Below, in pieces: positions 7,245-15,717 of a stretch of DNA of 64,000 nucleotides (position 1 is its first letter; each line of letters begins with the position of its first letter). Below the pieces are notes generated by a model, which saw nothing but the letters and a program-made list of their open reading frames with translations, had not been told where the DNA came from and searched no databases. The position numbers and the translations under genes are program-made. Origin of the DNA: Salisaeta longa DSM 21114 (lineage in GTDB: Bacteria > Bacteroidota > Rhodothermia > Rhodothermales > Salinibacteraceae); NCBI RefSeq assembly GCF_000419585.1, contig NZ_ATTH01000001.1:1634005-1698004 (forward strand). The letters run 5' to 3'.

Positions 7245-8921
7245 ATGCGCTATCTGCTCTCGCTGCTTGCTCTTTTGCTCATGCCCCACCTGGCTGCTGC
7301 ACAGGCAACGTACGTGTTGCACAACGCCACCATCTACACCGCCAACACCGAGCAGCCAACGGCCGAGGCACTTGCGGTGCGCGGCAACCGGCTGGTGATG
7401 GTGGGCTCCGCCGCGGATGTGCTGGCCTCCTACCCCGAGGCCCGTCGCATCGACGCGGGCGGGCGCACGGTGGTGCCGGGCCTGATTGACGCGCACGGGC
7501 ACCTGATGGGCCTCGCCACGAGCCTGATCCAGGCCGACCTCGTCGGCACGCCGTCCAAAGCAGCCATTGTGGATACGCTCCAGGCGTTTGCAGCCACGCT
7601 CCCCGAGGGCGCGTGGCTGCGCGGCCGCGGCTGGGACCAGAACGACTGGCCCACCACCCAATTTCCCACCCGCCAGGTGCTGGATGCGGCCTTTCCCGAT
7701 CGTCCGGTGTACCTCGAACGCATCGACGGGCACGCGGCCTGGGTGAACACGGCGGCCATTGAAGCAACGGTGGGCCTCGGCAGCCTGCGCACGATGGACG
7801 ATCCCCCCGGCGGCCACATTGTGCGCACCGACGACGGCGCACCCACCGGTGTGTTTGTTGACGCAGCGGCACAGCTCATCAGCGACCAGATGCCGCCGCT
7901 CTCGGACGAGGCGCTGGATGAGGGGTTGTCGCGCGCGCTGGACGTCACCGCTCGCAACGGCCTTACCGGCGTTCATGACGCGGGCGTCGACCGGGCCACG
8001 GTACAGCGCTACCAGGACTTTATTGACGCGGGCGCTTTTCCGCTGCGCCTGTACGGCATGATTGCCGGCCGCGGCGACACGTTCACGCACTTCTGCCAAA
8101 ACGGCCTGCTGCACGACTACAACGGCCGCCTCACGGTCCGATCGGTGAAGTTTTACATGGACGGCGCGCTGGGCAGCCGGGGCGCTGCGCTGCTGGAGGA
8201 CTACAGCGACGATGCGGGCAATCGCGGGCTGCTGCTGCAATCGCCCGATACGTTTGCGGCCAACGTGCGCGCTGCGCTTCGGTGCGGGCTGCAGGTCAAC
8301 ACGCATGCCATTGGCGACCGCGCCAACCGGGTGGTGCTCGACACGTACGAAGCGGCCATCGACTCGCTGGGCGCGGGCCCCGGGCGGCATCGCATTGAAC
8401 ATGCGCAGATTTTGCATCCCGACGACCTGCCACGCTTTGCCGCGCTGAACGTCATCGCGTCGATGCAACCCACGCACGCCACGAGCGACATGCCCTGGGC
8501 CGATGAACGGCTGGGCGACGAGCGGCTGCAGACGGCGTATGCGTGGAATTCGCTGCTCGAAAGCGGCGCGCGCCTCGCGTTGGGCTCCGATTTTCCCGTG
8601 GAGGACGTGAGCCCCATCGAAGGCTTTTACGCGGCCGTCACCCGGCAAGACGCGCAGGGGCAGCCGGCCGGCGGCTGGTACCCCAGCGAACGCCTCTCGC
8701 GCACCGCGGCGCTGCACGGATTTACCATCGACGCGGCCTACGCCGCCTTTCAGGCCGACGACCGCGGCTCGCTCGAAGTGGGCAAGTACGCCGACTTCGT
8801 CGTCCTCTCGCAGGACCTGATGCAGGTGCCCGCCCAACAGATCCTCGACACCCGCGTGATTGCAACCTACGTGGGCGGCGCGCCGGTCTACCACGACGAC
8901 GCCTGGCCCCACACCCCGTAA
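7245..8921 (+). CDS. Exported YtcJ-like amidohydrolase
   Basis: The 558-aa protein has a signal peptide (MRYLLSLLALLLMPHLAAAQ) and belongs to the amidohydrolase-3 (YtcJ/NfdA-like) family of metal-dependent hydrolases. Metal-ligand motifs are visible in order: DAHGHL near residue 85, HAIGDRAN and HRIEHAQILHPDD in the middle, and LGSDFPVEDVSP near residue 450. The start at 7245 is the one that gives a proper signal peptide. The substrate is unknown; relatives act on formamides or cyclic amides. It lies 28 bases after dtd and 35 before the biotin carrier gene. Confidence 0.85.
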   Translation: MRYLLSLLALLLMPHLAAAQATYVLHNATIYTANTEQPTAEALAVRGNRLVMVGSAADVLASYPEARRIDAGGRTVVPGLIDAHGHLMGLATSLIQADLVGTPSKAAIVDTLQAFAATLPEGAWLRGRGWDQNDWPTTQFPTRQVLDAAFPDRPVYLERIDGHAAWVNTAAIEATVGLGSLRTMDDPPGGHIVRTDDGAPTGVFVDAAAQLISDQMPPLSDEALDEGLSRALDVTARNGLTGVHDAGVDRATVQRYQDFIDAGAFPLRLYGMIAGRGDTFTHFCQNGLLHDYNGRLTVRSVKFYMDGALGSRGAALLEDYSDDAGNRGLLLQSPDTFAANVRAALRCGLQVNTHAIGDRANRVVLDTYEAAIDSLGAGPGRHRIEHAQILHPDDLPRFAALNVIASMQPTHATSDMPWADERLGDERLQTAYAWNSLLESGARLALGSDFPVEDVSPIEGFYAAVTRQDAQGQPAGGWYPSERLSRTAALHGFTIDAAYAAFQADDRGSLEVGKYADFVVLSQDLMQVPAQQILDTRVIATYVGGAPVYHDDAWPHTP

Positions 8922-8956
8922 CGGCTTCCACCCCGCTCACCCATTCCCCGCTGCTC

Positions 8957-9463
8957 ATGCCTACCTTTCGCGCCACGGTTGACGACCAAACGTTTGACCT
9001 GTCCCTCGACGACGGATCGCTCACCGTCGACGGCGAACCCGTCGCCTACTCGTTTGAGCAGATCCGTCCCGGCTACGTCTCGCTGATCGTTAACGGCCGC
9101 AGCATTCCGCTTGCCATCGCCCCCACCGACACCGACGGAACGCTGGCGGTGACCATTGCCGGTCGCCGCACCACCGTTGCGGTCCAGGACGAGCGGGCGC
9201 TGCTGCTGGAAGAGTTTGGACTCGCTGATGCGCTTGCGGCCGGACAGCAGGAGGTGCGCGCGCCCATGCCCGGCCTCGTGTTGGACCTGCTCGTTTCGGA
9301 GGGCGACACCGTGGCGACCGATGACGGCCTGCTCGTGCTGGAAGCCATGAAGATGGAAAACGAGCTGCACGCGCCCGCCGATGGGGTTGTGGAAGCCATT
9401 CATGTGGCCCCGGGCGATGCCGTCGACAAGAACGCCTTGCTCCTCGAAATTAACGCGGGATAG
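8957..9463 (+). CDS. Biotin carboxyl carrier-like protein
   Basis: This 168-aa protein ends in a biotinyl/lipoyl-attachment domain with the canonical AMKMEN (about 130-135), in which Lys132 would carry biotin. The preceding APMPG and following APADGVV...G are typical of acyl-CoA carboxylase or oxaloacetate decarboxylase carriers. The N-terminal 95 residues are a beta-rich extension like that of stand-alone propionyl-/acyl-CoA carboxylase carriers. No biotin carboxylase is adjacent; a carboxyltransferase lies far away at 37486-39174 and may be the partner (inference). Confidence 0.85.
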   Translation: MPTFRATVDDQTFDLSLDDGSLTVDGEPVAYSFEQIRPGYVSLIVNGRSIPLAIAPTDTDGTLAVTIAGRRTTVAVQDERALLLEEFGLADALAAGQQEVRAPMPGLVLDLLVSEGDTVATDDGLLVLEAMKMENELHAPADGVVEAIHVAPGDAVDKNALLLEINAG

Positions 9464-9466
9464 CCT

Positions 9467-10438
9467 GTGCATGTACTTGTAACCGGCGCCACCGGCCTGC
9501 TCGGCTCGGTGCTCACGCGCCAGTTGGTGGATGACGGCGCGACGGTGCGCATCTTTCGGCGCGCCACCTCCTCGTTGGAGGCGCTGGGCGACTACAGCGC
9601 GCAGGTGGAGCACGCCACGGGCGACCTCCGCGATGTGTACGCCGTGCAGGAAGCCATGCACGGCATCACGCACGTCTACCACACCGCCGCCGTTGTCCCG
9701 TCGGGCACGCTCCGCGAGGAAACGTTGCATGCCGTGAACGTGCAGGGCACCGCCCACGTGGTGGACACCGCGCGCGTTGCGGGGGTGCAGCGGCTCGTGT
9801 ACACCTCAAGCATTGCCGCCCTGGGGCGCCACGGCGACCAGACGGTCTCCGAGGAGACGGTTGCAGCGCACGCGGCCCTGTCGGGGTACGGCCAATCGAA
9901 GCGCGCGGCCGAGCGCGAGGTGCACCGCGGCATTGCGGAAGGCCTCGACGCGGTCATCGTGAACCCGTCGCTGATGTTTGGCCTGGGGCGTCCCCACGAA
10001 AATACGCGCCGGATTGTGGAGCTGGCGCGCCGCGGGTGGCTGCGCGTGGTGCCGCCGGGCGGTACCGGCGTTGTCGATGCGCGCGATGTGGCCGCCGGGC
10101 ACCGCCGCGCCATGCGCCACGGCGCCACCGGCACCCGGTACATCCTGTCGAGCGAAAACCTGTCGTGGCACGCGATCGGGCGCACGCTCAACGCGGCCTT
10201 CGGGCAGGCCCCGCCCCGCTACACGCTGCCGGCCGCCGCGCTGCACCTCACCGGCCGCACGGCCGGACTCTTGGCGCGCGTCGGGTTGCCCACCAGCGCA
10301 CTCCGCGATCAGGCGCGGGCTGCCACCCGCCGCACGCGTTATTCCAACCGCCGCGCCATCGAGGAACTCGGCTGCTCGTTTCGTCCCTTTGCCGACACGG
10401 CCGCCTTCCTTGCCAACGCGCTGCCTTCGGATACGTAG
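9467..10438 (+). CDS. NAD-dependent epimerase/dehydratase (extended SDR)
   Basis: The 323-aa protein begins with the Rossmann motif VTGATGLLGSVL and has the catalytic YGQSK (YxxxK) near residue 144, with a preceding TSSIAALG. It resembles HpnA-like and dihydroflavonol reductase-like SDRs, so its substrate may be a sugar nucleotide or an isoprenoid, which cannot be told apart here. The start is GTG at 9467, 3 bases after the biotin carrier stop; the ATG at 9471 is out of frame and closes at once. It is the last gene of the rdgB cluster. Confidence 0.8.
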   Translation: MHVLVTGATGLLGSVLTRQLVDDGATVRIFRRATSSLEALGDYSAQVEHATGDLRDVYAVQEAMHGITHVYHTAAVVPSGTLREETLHAVNVQGTAHVVDTARVAGVQRLVYTSSIAALGRHGDQTVSEETVAAHAALSGYGQSKRAAEREVHRGIAEGLDAVIVNPSLMFGLGRPHENTRRIVELARRGWLRVVPPGGTGVVDARDVAAGHRRAMRHGATGTRYILSSENLSWHAIGRTLNAAFGQAPPRYTLPAAALHLTGRTAGLLARVGLPTSALRDQARAATRRTRYSNRRAIEELGCSFRPFADTAAFLANALPSDT

Positions 10439-10561
10439 CCCCTGGATGCGCGCCCAATAGCACAATGGTAATCTCCGATTAACAGTATCACGAAAACGAA
10501 TGCTGGCGGAACGCATACGGGCTGTGTCCGCGATATGTCTGGGACGTGCCCCGATGCTACG

Positions 10562-11266
10562 ATGTCTACAACGCGTCTTTTCTGCTTCCTCTTGCTCATC
10601 GGCCTTGTGCCGCTCGCGGGGCGCGCGCAATCGGGCACGGGCAGTGTGCGCGTGGCGCGCGTCCTGGAAGGCGACATGCTGCAGCTCGCCGACGGCCGCC
10701 GGGTGCACCTTGTGGGCGTCGATGCCCTCTCGCCCTACACGGGGCTGCAGCTTCGGCGCTGGGCCCGTGCCTCCGGCCGCTCCCTGGAGGATCTGCAATC
10801 GCTCGGACGGCTGGCCCGGGGCTATGCCCGCCTGCTCCTTGACAGCGCCCGCGTCCAAGTCGTACCGGCCGCCGCCCGCCCCACCAAAGATGCGTACGTC
10901 TGGGTGACCGACGCGCAGGGCACACGCCGGTTTATGCTCAATGCGCGGATGATTGTAGACGGCTACGCCTACGCGCGCTTGACCCGCCCCTTCAAACAGC
11001 TAGAATCGTTTTGGGCGTACGAAATCGAGGCGCGCCAGAACAAGCGCGGCCTCTGGGGCAACACAACGCTGCCCGCACTGGAAGCCACCACCCATCCCGT
11101 GCCCCCGCATGTTGCCACCTCAGCCATCTCGTGCCAGACGTTTCCGTCACCGGCCTTTGCGCAACGGTTCTTTCGCCGCTTTGGCGGTCCGGCCCGCGAT
11201 CCTTATGGCCTGGACCCCGACGGCGACGGCGCGGCATGCGGCGCGGCATCCATTGCACGTCCGTAA
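10562..11266 (+). CDS. Secreted SNase-like protein with Excalibur-like tail, probably non-catalytic
   Basis: The 234-aa protein has a signal peptide (to about residue 22), a staphylococcal-nuclease-like domain (about 28-165, VLEGDMLQLADGRRVHLVGVD) and a C-terminal Excalibur-like calcium-binding motif, DPDGDGAACG, preceded by paired cysteines. When I align it by eye with staphylococcal nuclease, the catalytic Arg35 falls on His49, Glu43 on Ser57, and Arg87 near the KDAYVW stretch without an arginine. Asp54, matching the calcium ligand Asp40, is kept. It may therefore bind nucleic acid or calcium without cleaving. An upstream in-frame ATG at 10535 would spoil the signal peptide. Confidence 0.75.
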   Translation: MSTTRLFCFLLLIGLVPLAGRAQSGTGSVRVARVLEGDMLQLADGRRVHLVGVDALSPYTGLQLRRWARASGRSLEDLQSLGRLARGYARLLLDSARVQVVPAAARPTKDAYVWVTDAQGTRRFMLNARMIVDGYAYARLTRPFKQLESFWAYEIEARQNKRGLWGNTTLPALEATTHPVPPHVATSAISCQTFPSPAFAQRFFRRFGGPARDPYGLDPDGDGAACGAASIARP

Positions 11267-11311
11267 CGCCTTGCGCCCCGCACGCGCCCGGCACCGCAGA
11301 AACCCCGGCGC

Positions 11312-11368
11312 CCGCTCTCCATAGGAGCGGACAACACGGCGCGCCCCCCGCTCCTTCAACGAGGAGCG
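11312..11368 (+). other. Two tandem hairpins before moaC
   Basis: CCGCTC-tccatag-GAGCGG (11312-11330) and CGCTCCT-tcaacg-AGGAGCG (11349-11368) are two neighbouring stem-loops with related stem sequences. Neither has a T-tract. They could protect the 3' end of the nuclease-like transcript or form a leader for moaC. Confidence 0.4.
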
Positions 11369-11404
11369 TTCGCCTACCCCCTTTGACGAAATGCATCATG
11401 TGCC

Positions 11405-11887
11405 ATGAGTGGCTCCTCGACGCTTGCCGCGTCAACCCAGCACCTTTCATCCGAATCGTCCGGCGGCGAAGGCATCCGCACGGCGGTTGCGCAAGGACGC
11501 GTGCTGCTGTCCACCGAAGCGTTTGAGCAGCTCCGCGAGGGCACGATTCAGAAAGGCGATGTGCTTACCGTGGCCAATATCGCCGGCATCATGGGCGCCA
11601 AACAAACCAGCACGCTCCTCCCCCTCTGCCATGACGCCCAAATCAACGGCATCGACATCGACTTCTCGCTCGATGCCGAGGCCGAAGCGGTTGTCATTCG
11701 TGCGTACGCCAAGTCGCTGGGCATCACCGGCGTGGGTATGGAAGCTTTAACCGCCGTTTCGGTGGCCGCACTCACCGTCTTCGACATGTGCAAGTCGATC
11801 GACAAAAACATCCAGATCACCGACATCCGCTTGTTGGCCAAAACGGGCGGCCAAAGCGGTAGCTGGAAGCGCGCCGTCGACGCGTGA
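11405..11887 (+). CDS. moaC: Cyclic pyranopterin monophosphate synthase MoaC
   Basis: MoaC completes formation of cyclic pyranopterin monophosphate, the first stable intermediate of molybdenum cofactor synthesis. The 160-aa protein has the expected active-site pieces: KQTSTLLPLCHDAQI with the conserved His, GVGMEALTAVSVAALTV, and DMCKSIDK with the conserved Asp and Lys. The N-terminal 20 residues (Ser-rich) replace the usual MVDVSDKPVT region and look degenerate. No moaA or other Mo genes are in the window. The stop overlaps the next gene's ATG (TGATG). Confidence 0.92.
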   Translation: MSGSSTLAASTQHLSSESSGGEGIRTAVAQGRVLLSTEAFEQLREGTIQKGDVLTVANIAGIMGAKQTSTLLPLCHDAQINGIDIDFSLDAEAEAVVIRAYAKSLGITGVGMEALTAVSVAALTVFDMCKSIDKNIQITDIRLLAKTGGQSGSWKRAVDA

Positions 11888-12495
11888 TGCCCGTTGCTCC
11901 CGTCCCTTCACCTGCGTGTGCACCTATGCCTTCGCTGTCTCCCGATACCACCGCCCGCTACGCCACATTCGCCACCGTGGGGGCGCTTGGCCTTACGCAA
12001 GACCTGACCCACACGATGCTGCGCTCGCTTGGGGACATAGAGGGCGCCGATCCGGAACTGATTGCAGAAGAGACGCTCTGCCTCGTCGCGACTGCCACAG
12101 CGCGTGCCGTGGCGGTCGCGCTTTCGAAGCGCACCGACGATGCGTCGCTCCCCGATGCGCTGCTTGCCCTGCCGTACACCTACCGCGATTACCTCCTGGG
12201 GCTGTCGATGATGGAAGCGCCCGACGCCCCCGGCGACGCCAACGCTACCGATGCCATCCACGCGCGGCTGGAGCGGAAGCTCTCCTTCTATCGGACGCAC
12301 CTGCCCGACGGACGCTTTCCGGGGCCGCGTGCGTTATCTGACAAGATGGAGCTGTGGATGGGCCGCATCAGCCCGCCGGGCCTTCCCGAATCGCCGCAAG
12401 AGCGCCTCGCGTCGCTCGACCTGGTGCCGCCCGTCGTGCGCCACCTCAAGCTCGTGCTCGCGTACGGACGGCAGCCCGAAGCCAGCACAACGTAA
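11887..12495 (+). CDS. Unknown protein coupled to moaC
   Basis: I do not recognise this 202-aa protein. Its ATG at 11887 overlaps the moaC stop codon, so it is probably co-translated; a later ATG at 11926 is also possible. It is predicted soluble and helical. A first half with TLCLVATATARAVAVAL could be one amphipathic helix, followed by a charged section (HARLERKLSFYRTHLPDGRFPGPRALSDKM in two parts) and a Pro-rich SPPGLPESP linker. No cofactor motif is visible. A link with molybdopterin metabolism would rest only on gene order. Confidence 0.7.
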   Translation: MPVAPVPSPACAPMPSLSPDTTARYATFATVGALGLTQDLTHTMLRSLGDIEGADPELIAEETLCLVATATARAVAVALSKRTDDASLPDALLALPYTYRDYLLGLSMMEAPDAPGDANATDAIHARLERKLSFYRTHLPDGRFPGPRALSDKMELWMGRISPPGLPESPQERLASLDLVPPVVRHLKLVLAYGRQPEASTT

Positions 12496-12503
12496 CGTAC
12501 AAA

Positions 12504-12542
12504 CGCGGGCTGCGCCTGCGTAGTGCGTAGACACAGCCCGCG
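12504..12542. terminator. GC-rich hairpin between convergent genes
   Basis: CGCGGGCTG and CAGCCCGCG form a perfect 9-bp stem with a 21-base loop, between the unknown plus-strand gene and the minus-strand gene at 12570. There is no T-tract, so its role as a terminator is likely but not certain. Confidence 0.5.
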
Positions 12543-12569
12543 CGGCGGGTTCGTGAAAACGGTCGTTTC

Positions 12570-13058
12570 TCAAGGCGTGCGCGACGTCAGCTGATACGCC
12601 TCCTGAAGGTTCATGCTCGTGCGCAGCAAGAACCACGGCAGCAACTGTTGGCGGCATTCCTCGGGATTGTCTTGCATCCGTTCGAGCCACCACGCGCCGG
12701 CATCCGTGTCCTCGTCGGTGCACTCCAGGACGTACTTGTAGAAGAAGCGGATGGACCGCTCCAGCTCGCCATACTGTTCGTCCGATAGACGATACAATGT
12801 GCGTGCAACCTGCAGGTAGGCACGCGCATGCGCCACCGAGACCTCGCCCGGCGTCACCTCTGCATAGTACTGGCAAAAACGACGCACCCAGTACAGCATG
12901 GTCTGTGTGTCCTCGGCGACGATATTCTCCTGTGTCGCCGCAGCCTGCAACGCTTCTCCAATAGTTGGCAGTTGGTCGATGAGATGCGCGTCATCAGCGA
13001 TCATTTCCCCAGGACGCTGAGCCGAGTCGAAATAACGGAGCGGATTGACAAGCTTCAT
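12570..13058 (-). CDS. Stand-alone integrase core-binding (SAM-like) domain protein
   Basis: The 162-aa protein looks like the N-terminal DNA-binding half of a tyrosine recombinase. The stretch 50-112 has the order T-x3-Y-WVRRF-x-YY, then AxAYLQV and IRFFYKYVL, which matches integron integrase and XerC core-binding domains position by position as I recall them. The catalytic half is absent: after residue 112 only about 50 acidic and aromatic residues remain, with no Arg-HxxR-Tyr set. It may be a remnant or a domain reused as a DNA-binding or inhibitory protein. It borders a 630-base patch without genes. The start at 13058 is the only ATG that fits. Confidence 0.65.
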   Translation of the reverse strand: MKLVNPLRYFDSAQRPGEMIADDAHLIDQLPTIGEALQAAATQENIVAEDTQTMLYWVRRFCQYYAEVTPGEVSVAHARAYLQVARTLYRLSDEQYGELERSIRFFYKYVLECTDEDTDAGAWWLERMQDNPEECRQQLLPWFLLRTSMNLQEAYQLTSRTP

Positions 13059-13687
13059 GATGAAATCTCAAATCTGCTTCGATGAACGGAATCCTCCCTC
13101 CAAGCCTGTGGCGTCCACCGCAGCCGCCGCGAGGCGACGATCGATGTACAGCAACGACTTGCATACACTGTCACCATGAGTACGAAAGAGCAGTCATAAG
13201 TTCCAGTGCAGGTTACATATTTGCTCCAAAAGATGATGTTTTGCCGCCAACAATAATCATGCCCGTATTGTATTCCCGAACAAAAAAAGGGCTAGAATGG
13301 CGTGAGTCCGTGGTTTTGTGAAGTGAAGCGCACTGTCGTCGCCATGACTCCCCACACCGCTTGATTTAATCTTTACATTCTTAGGACTTGCCAATCGACG
13401 GACAACGGGGTGTTTTGTACCTCTTGCACCCTGTGGGCGTTAGATGTGCGGGGGCGTTTTATCCATGAACGGATGGCTCGCGCCTGCTTGCCCCGATGGG
13501 ATCTGGGAAGTGATGATGGTGGGCCGGCCACAGAACCTGAGCGGCCGCATAGCCGCCCCCTGCGCCCCCTTCTCGTGCCACGACCGCGCATACGCGGGGC
13601 CCGCGAACAGCCGGGCGTTATCTGCCCTCTGCGGACGCGCTTGCATCCTGACGTTTCGAACAACGCCTACACGACCGATGCCCTCAT
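13059..13687. other. Gene-poor patch with a lower-GC core
   Basis: I see no supportable gene in these 629 bases. Positions 13180-13400 are clearly richer in A+T than the surroundings, with runs such as aaaaaaag, while 13480-13640 returns to high GC. Short open frames on both strands look random. With the recombinase-like gene on its left, it could be a worn remnant of a mobile element, or hold an unrecognised small RNA. Confidence 0.4.
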
Positions 13688-14188
13688 CTAAAAGATGATT
13701 CCAAGACGCAACGGGAGCACCAGGTCGACGGCCGTTTCGCCAATGACGAGTGACGGGTCGGCTTCGACGAAGAACGAGCTGTCACGCAGCAGCCAAGCCC
13801 GCCCGAGGCCCAGATGAAACGTGGGGCTGCCGCCGGCTTGCGTTTCTCCAAACGGCACGTACGCGCCCACACCGCCCATCACGTACGTACCTACGGCGTT
13901 CCCAATGGGCACCGTGACAATCGCCGACACCTGCGGATTGAACGCATATGAGGCTTCGTCTTGTCCCTCCAGCACGTAGCCCGTGAACGACGATCCAATA
14001 GCGAGCGACACGTCGGCATTGATGGGCGCCGACATGCGCAAGAGCACGCCCGGCCCCACGCCCTGCTCCGTGCTCGCCTGCACATTTAACCCTAAGCCGA
14101 CCCGCGGCCCGCTTTGTGCCTGGCTCGCCGCCACTTGTAGGCCCCATAGAAGAAAACATACGAACAATGTGCGGGCTGCGTATCTCAT
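13688..14188 (-). CDS. Small outer-membrane beta-barrel-like protein
   Basis: The 166-aa product has a signal peptide (MRYAARTLFVCFLLWGLQVAASQAQ, cleaved after about 25) and a mature part made of alternating polar and hydrophobic strands (VGLGLNVQAS, VGPGVLLRMSAP, DVSLAIGSSFTGYVL), ending in an aromatic residue (LRLGIIF). This is the pattern of an OmpA/OmpW-sized porin-like barrel. No family-level function can be read. The start at 14188 was chosen to give the signal peptide; an upstream in-frame ATG at 14239 would put 17 residues before it. Confidence 0.7.
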   Translation of the reverse strand: MRYAARTLFVCFLLWGLQVAASQAQSGPRVGLGLNVQASTEQGVGPGVLLRMSAPINADVSLAIGSSFTGYVLEGQDEASYAFNPQVSAIVTVPIGNAVGTYVMGGVGAYVPFGETQAGGSPTFHLGLGRAWLLRDSSFFVEADPSLVIGETAVDLVLPLRLGIIF

Positions 14189-14422
14189 GTAAAAACCAGA
14201 AGTCGTTTGATGAATCATGGGGGTGCACGAGCCGTACATACGGCGTCTGTTCGGGTCGGCTCCTTGTGGGCTTGGCGCCCGTTAGCATAGCCGCCGCCAC
14301 AGCGCACAATAGAACGTAGGCGGTGGCCCGTAGAGGGTCAACCACCAACGCGCCGCCCCCGAACGATTCAGCACGTTTGTGCAGTGCTTTCACCAAGCCG
14401 CCTTCATTAAGCCCCTGGCTGC

Positions 14423-15661
14423 ATGCCTGACGCCACCCCTGCCGCGCCCCTCAACGGAACCGCTTCCGCCGCTTCGTCCACCTGGGACCCCGCGGCCTAC
14501 GAAGGACTCGACTACTACGCCCTCGACGACCTGCTCCCCGCCGACGCCCGCGCCATCCGCGACCGCGTGCGCGGTTTCGTGACGGATGCCGTCCTTCCCA
14601 TCATTGAGGATTACGCGGAGTCGAAGACGTTTCCCGAGCACCTCATTCCGCAATTTGCCAAGCACGGTCTGCTGGGGCCGCACCTGCCCGCGGCCTACGG
14701 CGGCGGAGGCCACAGCAACCTCGTGTATGGCCTTATGATGCAAGAAATTGAACGGGCCGACTCGGGGCTGCGCTCGTTTTGCTCGGTCACCGGCTCGCTC
14801 GTCATGTATCCGATCTGGCGGTACGGCAGCGACGCGCAGAAGGACCGCTGGCTGCCGGCCCTAGCCGCCGGTGAGGCTATCGGCTGCTTTGGACTCACCG
14901 AGCCCCATCACGGCTCAAACCCGGCGGGGATGGAGACGCGCGCCGTGCGCGACGGCGACGACTGGATACTAACGGGCCACAAGCGCTGGTCAACCAATGC
15001 CTCCATCGCCGATGTGGCAGTCATTTGGGCAAAGGACGAGGCGGGCACCGTGCACGGGTTTCTTGTGGAAACCGATCGCGACGGCGTCTCCACACCGACC
15101 ATCGACGATACGTGGTCATTGCGGGCCGCGGTGACGAGCGAGGTGATCCTCGACGAGGTGCGCATTCCTGATGCGCATCGCCTGCCCAACGTGGAAGGAC
15201 TTCGCGGCCCGCTCTCGTGCCTGACGCAGGCCCGGTACGGCATTTGTTGGGGCGCTACGGGGGCCGCAATGGCTTGTTACGACGTCGCCCGCCAGCATGC
15301 CACCAAGCGCAAGCAGTTTGGACGCCCCATTGGCGGCTTCCAGCTGATTCAAGAACGCCTCACCGACATGGTGCAAGAAATCACCAAAGCCCAGCTGCTC
15401 AACTGGCGCCTAAGCACCCTGAAGGACGACGGCACCATGCGCCCGCAACAGGTGTCGCTGGCGAAGCGCAACAACTGCCAGATGGCGCTGGACGTCGCCC
15501 GCTCGGCGCGCCAAATTCTGGGCGGCAACGGCGTTACCGGCATGTATCCGGTGATGCGCCACATGGCCAACCTTGAGTCGGTTATCACGTATGAAGGCAC
15601 GCACGAGGTGCACACGTTGGTGGTTGGCCAAGACGTAACAGGCGAAAATGCCTTCACGTAA
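14423..15661 (+). CDS. Acyl-CoA dehydrogenase, glutaryl-CoA dehydrogenase-like
   Basis: This FAD flavoenzyme oxidises an acyl-CoA and passes electrons to ETF. The 412-aa sequence follows glutaryl-CoA dehydrogenases in its signature segments: RADSGLRSFCSV, GCFGLTEPHHGSNPAGM (about 155-171), and the catalytic-base region YEGTHEVHTLVVGQ with Glu391. The glutaryl-CoA group also decarboxylates, but substrate choice cannot be proved from the sequence. The N-terminus has a 25-residue Ala-rich extension. It is followed after 56 bases by mrdA. Confidence 0.88.
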   Translation: MPDATPAAPLNGTASAASSTWDPAAYEGLDYYALDDLLPADARAIRDRVRGFVTDAVLPIIEDYAESKTFPEHLIPQFAKHGLLGPHLPAAYGGGGHSNLVYGLMMQEIERADSGLRSFCSVTGSLVMYPIWRYGSDAQKDRWLPALAAGEAIGCFGLTEPHHGSNPAGMETRAVRDGDDWILTGHKRWSTNASIADVAVIWAKDEAGTVHGFLVETDRDGVSTPTIDDTWSLRAAVTSEVILDEVRIPDAHRLPNVEGLRGPLSCLTQARYGICWGATGAAMACYDVARQHATKRKQFGRPIGGFQLIQERLTDMVQEITKAQLLNWRLSTLKDDGTMRPQQVSLAKRNNCQMALDVARSARQILGGNGVTGMYPVMRHMANLESVITYEGTHEVHTLVVGQDVTGENAFT

Positions 15662-15717
15662 GGCACGCTGCCCTCACCCCTTTCTCTCTTTGCCTGATTT
15701 GATGTTTCCCTCTGTCT

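Noticed and set aside
13082-13321. A 79-codon plus-strand open frame in the gene-poor patch
   Set aside because: No ribosome site, no recognisable motif, and amino acid composition unlike its neighbours. I could not support it as a gene.
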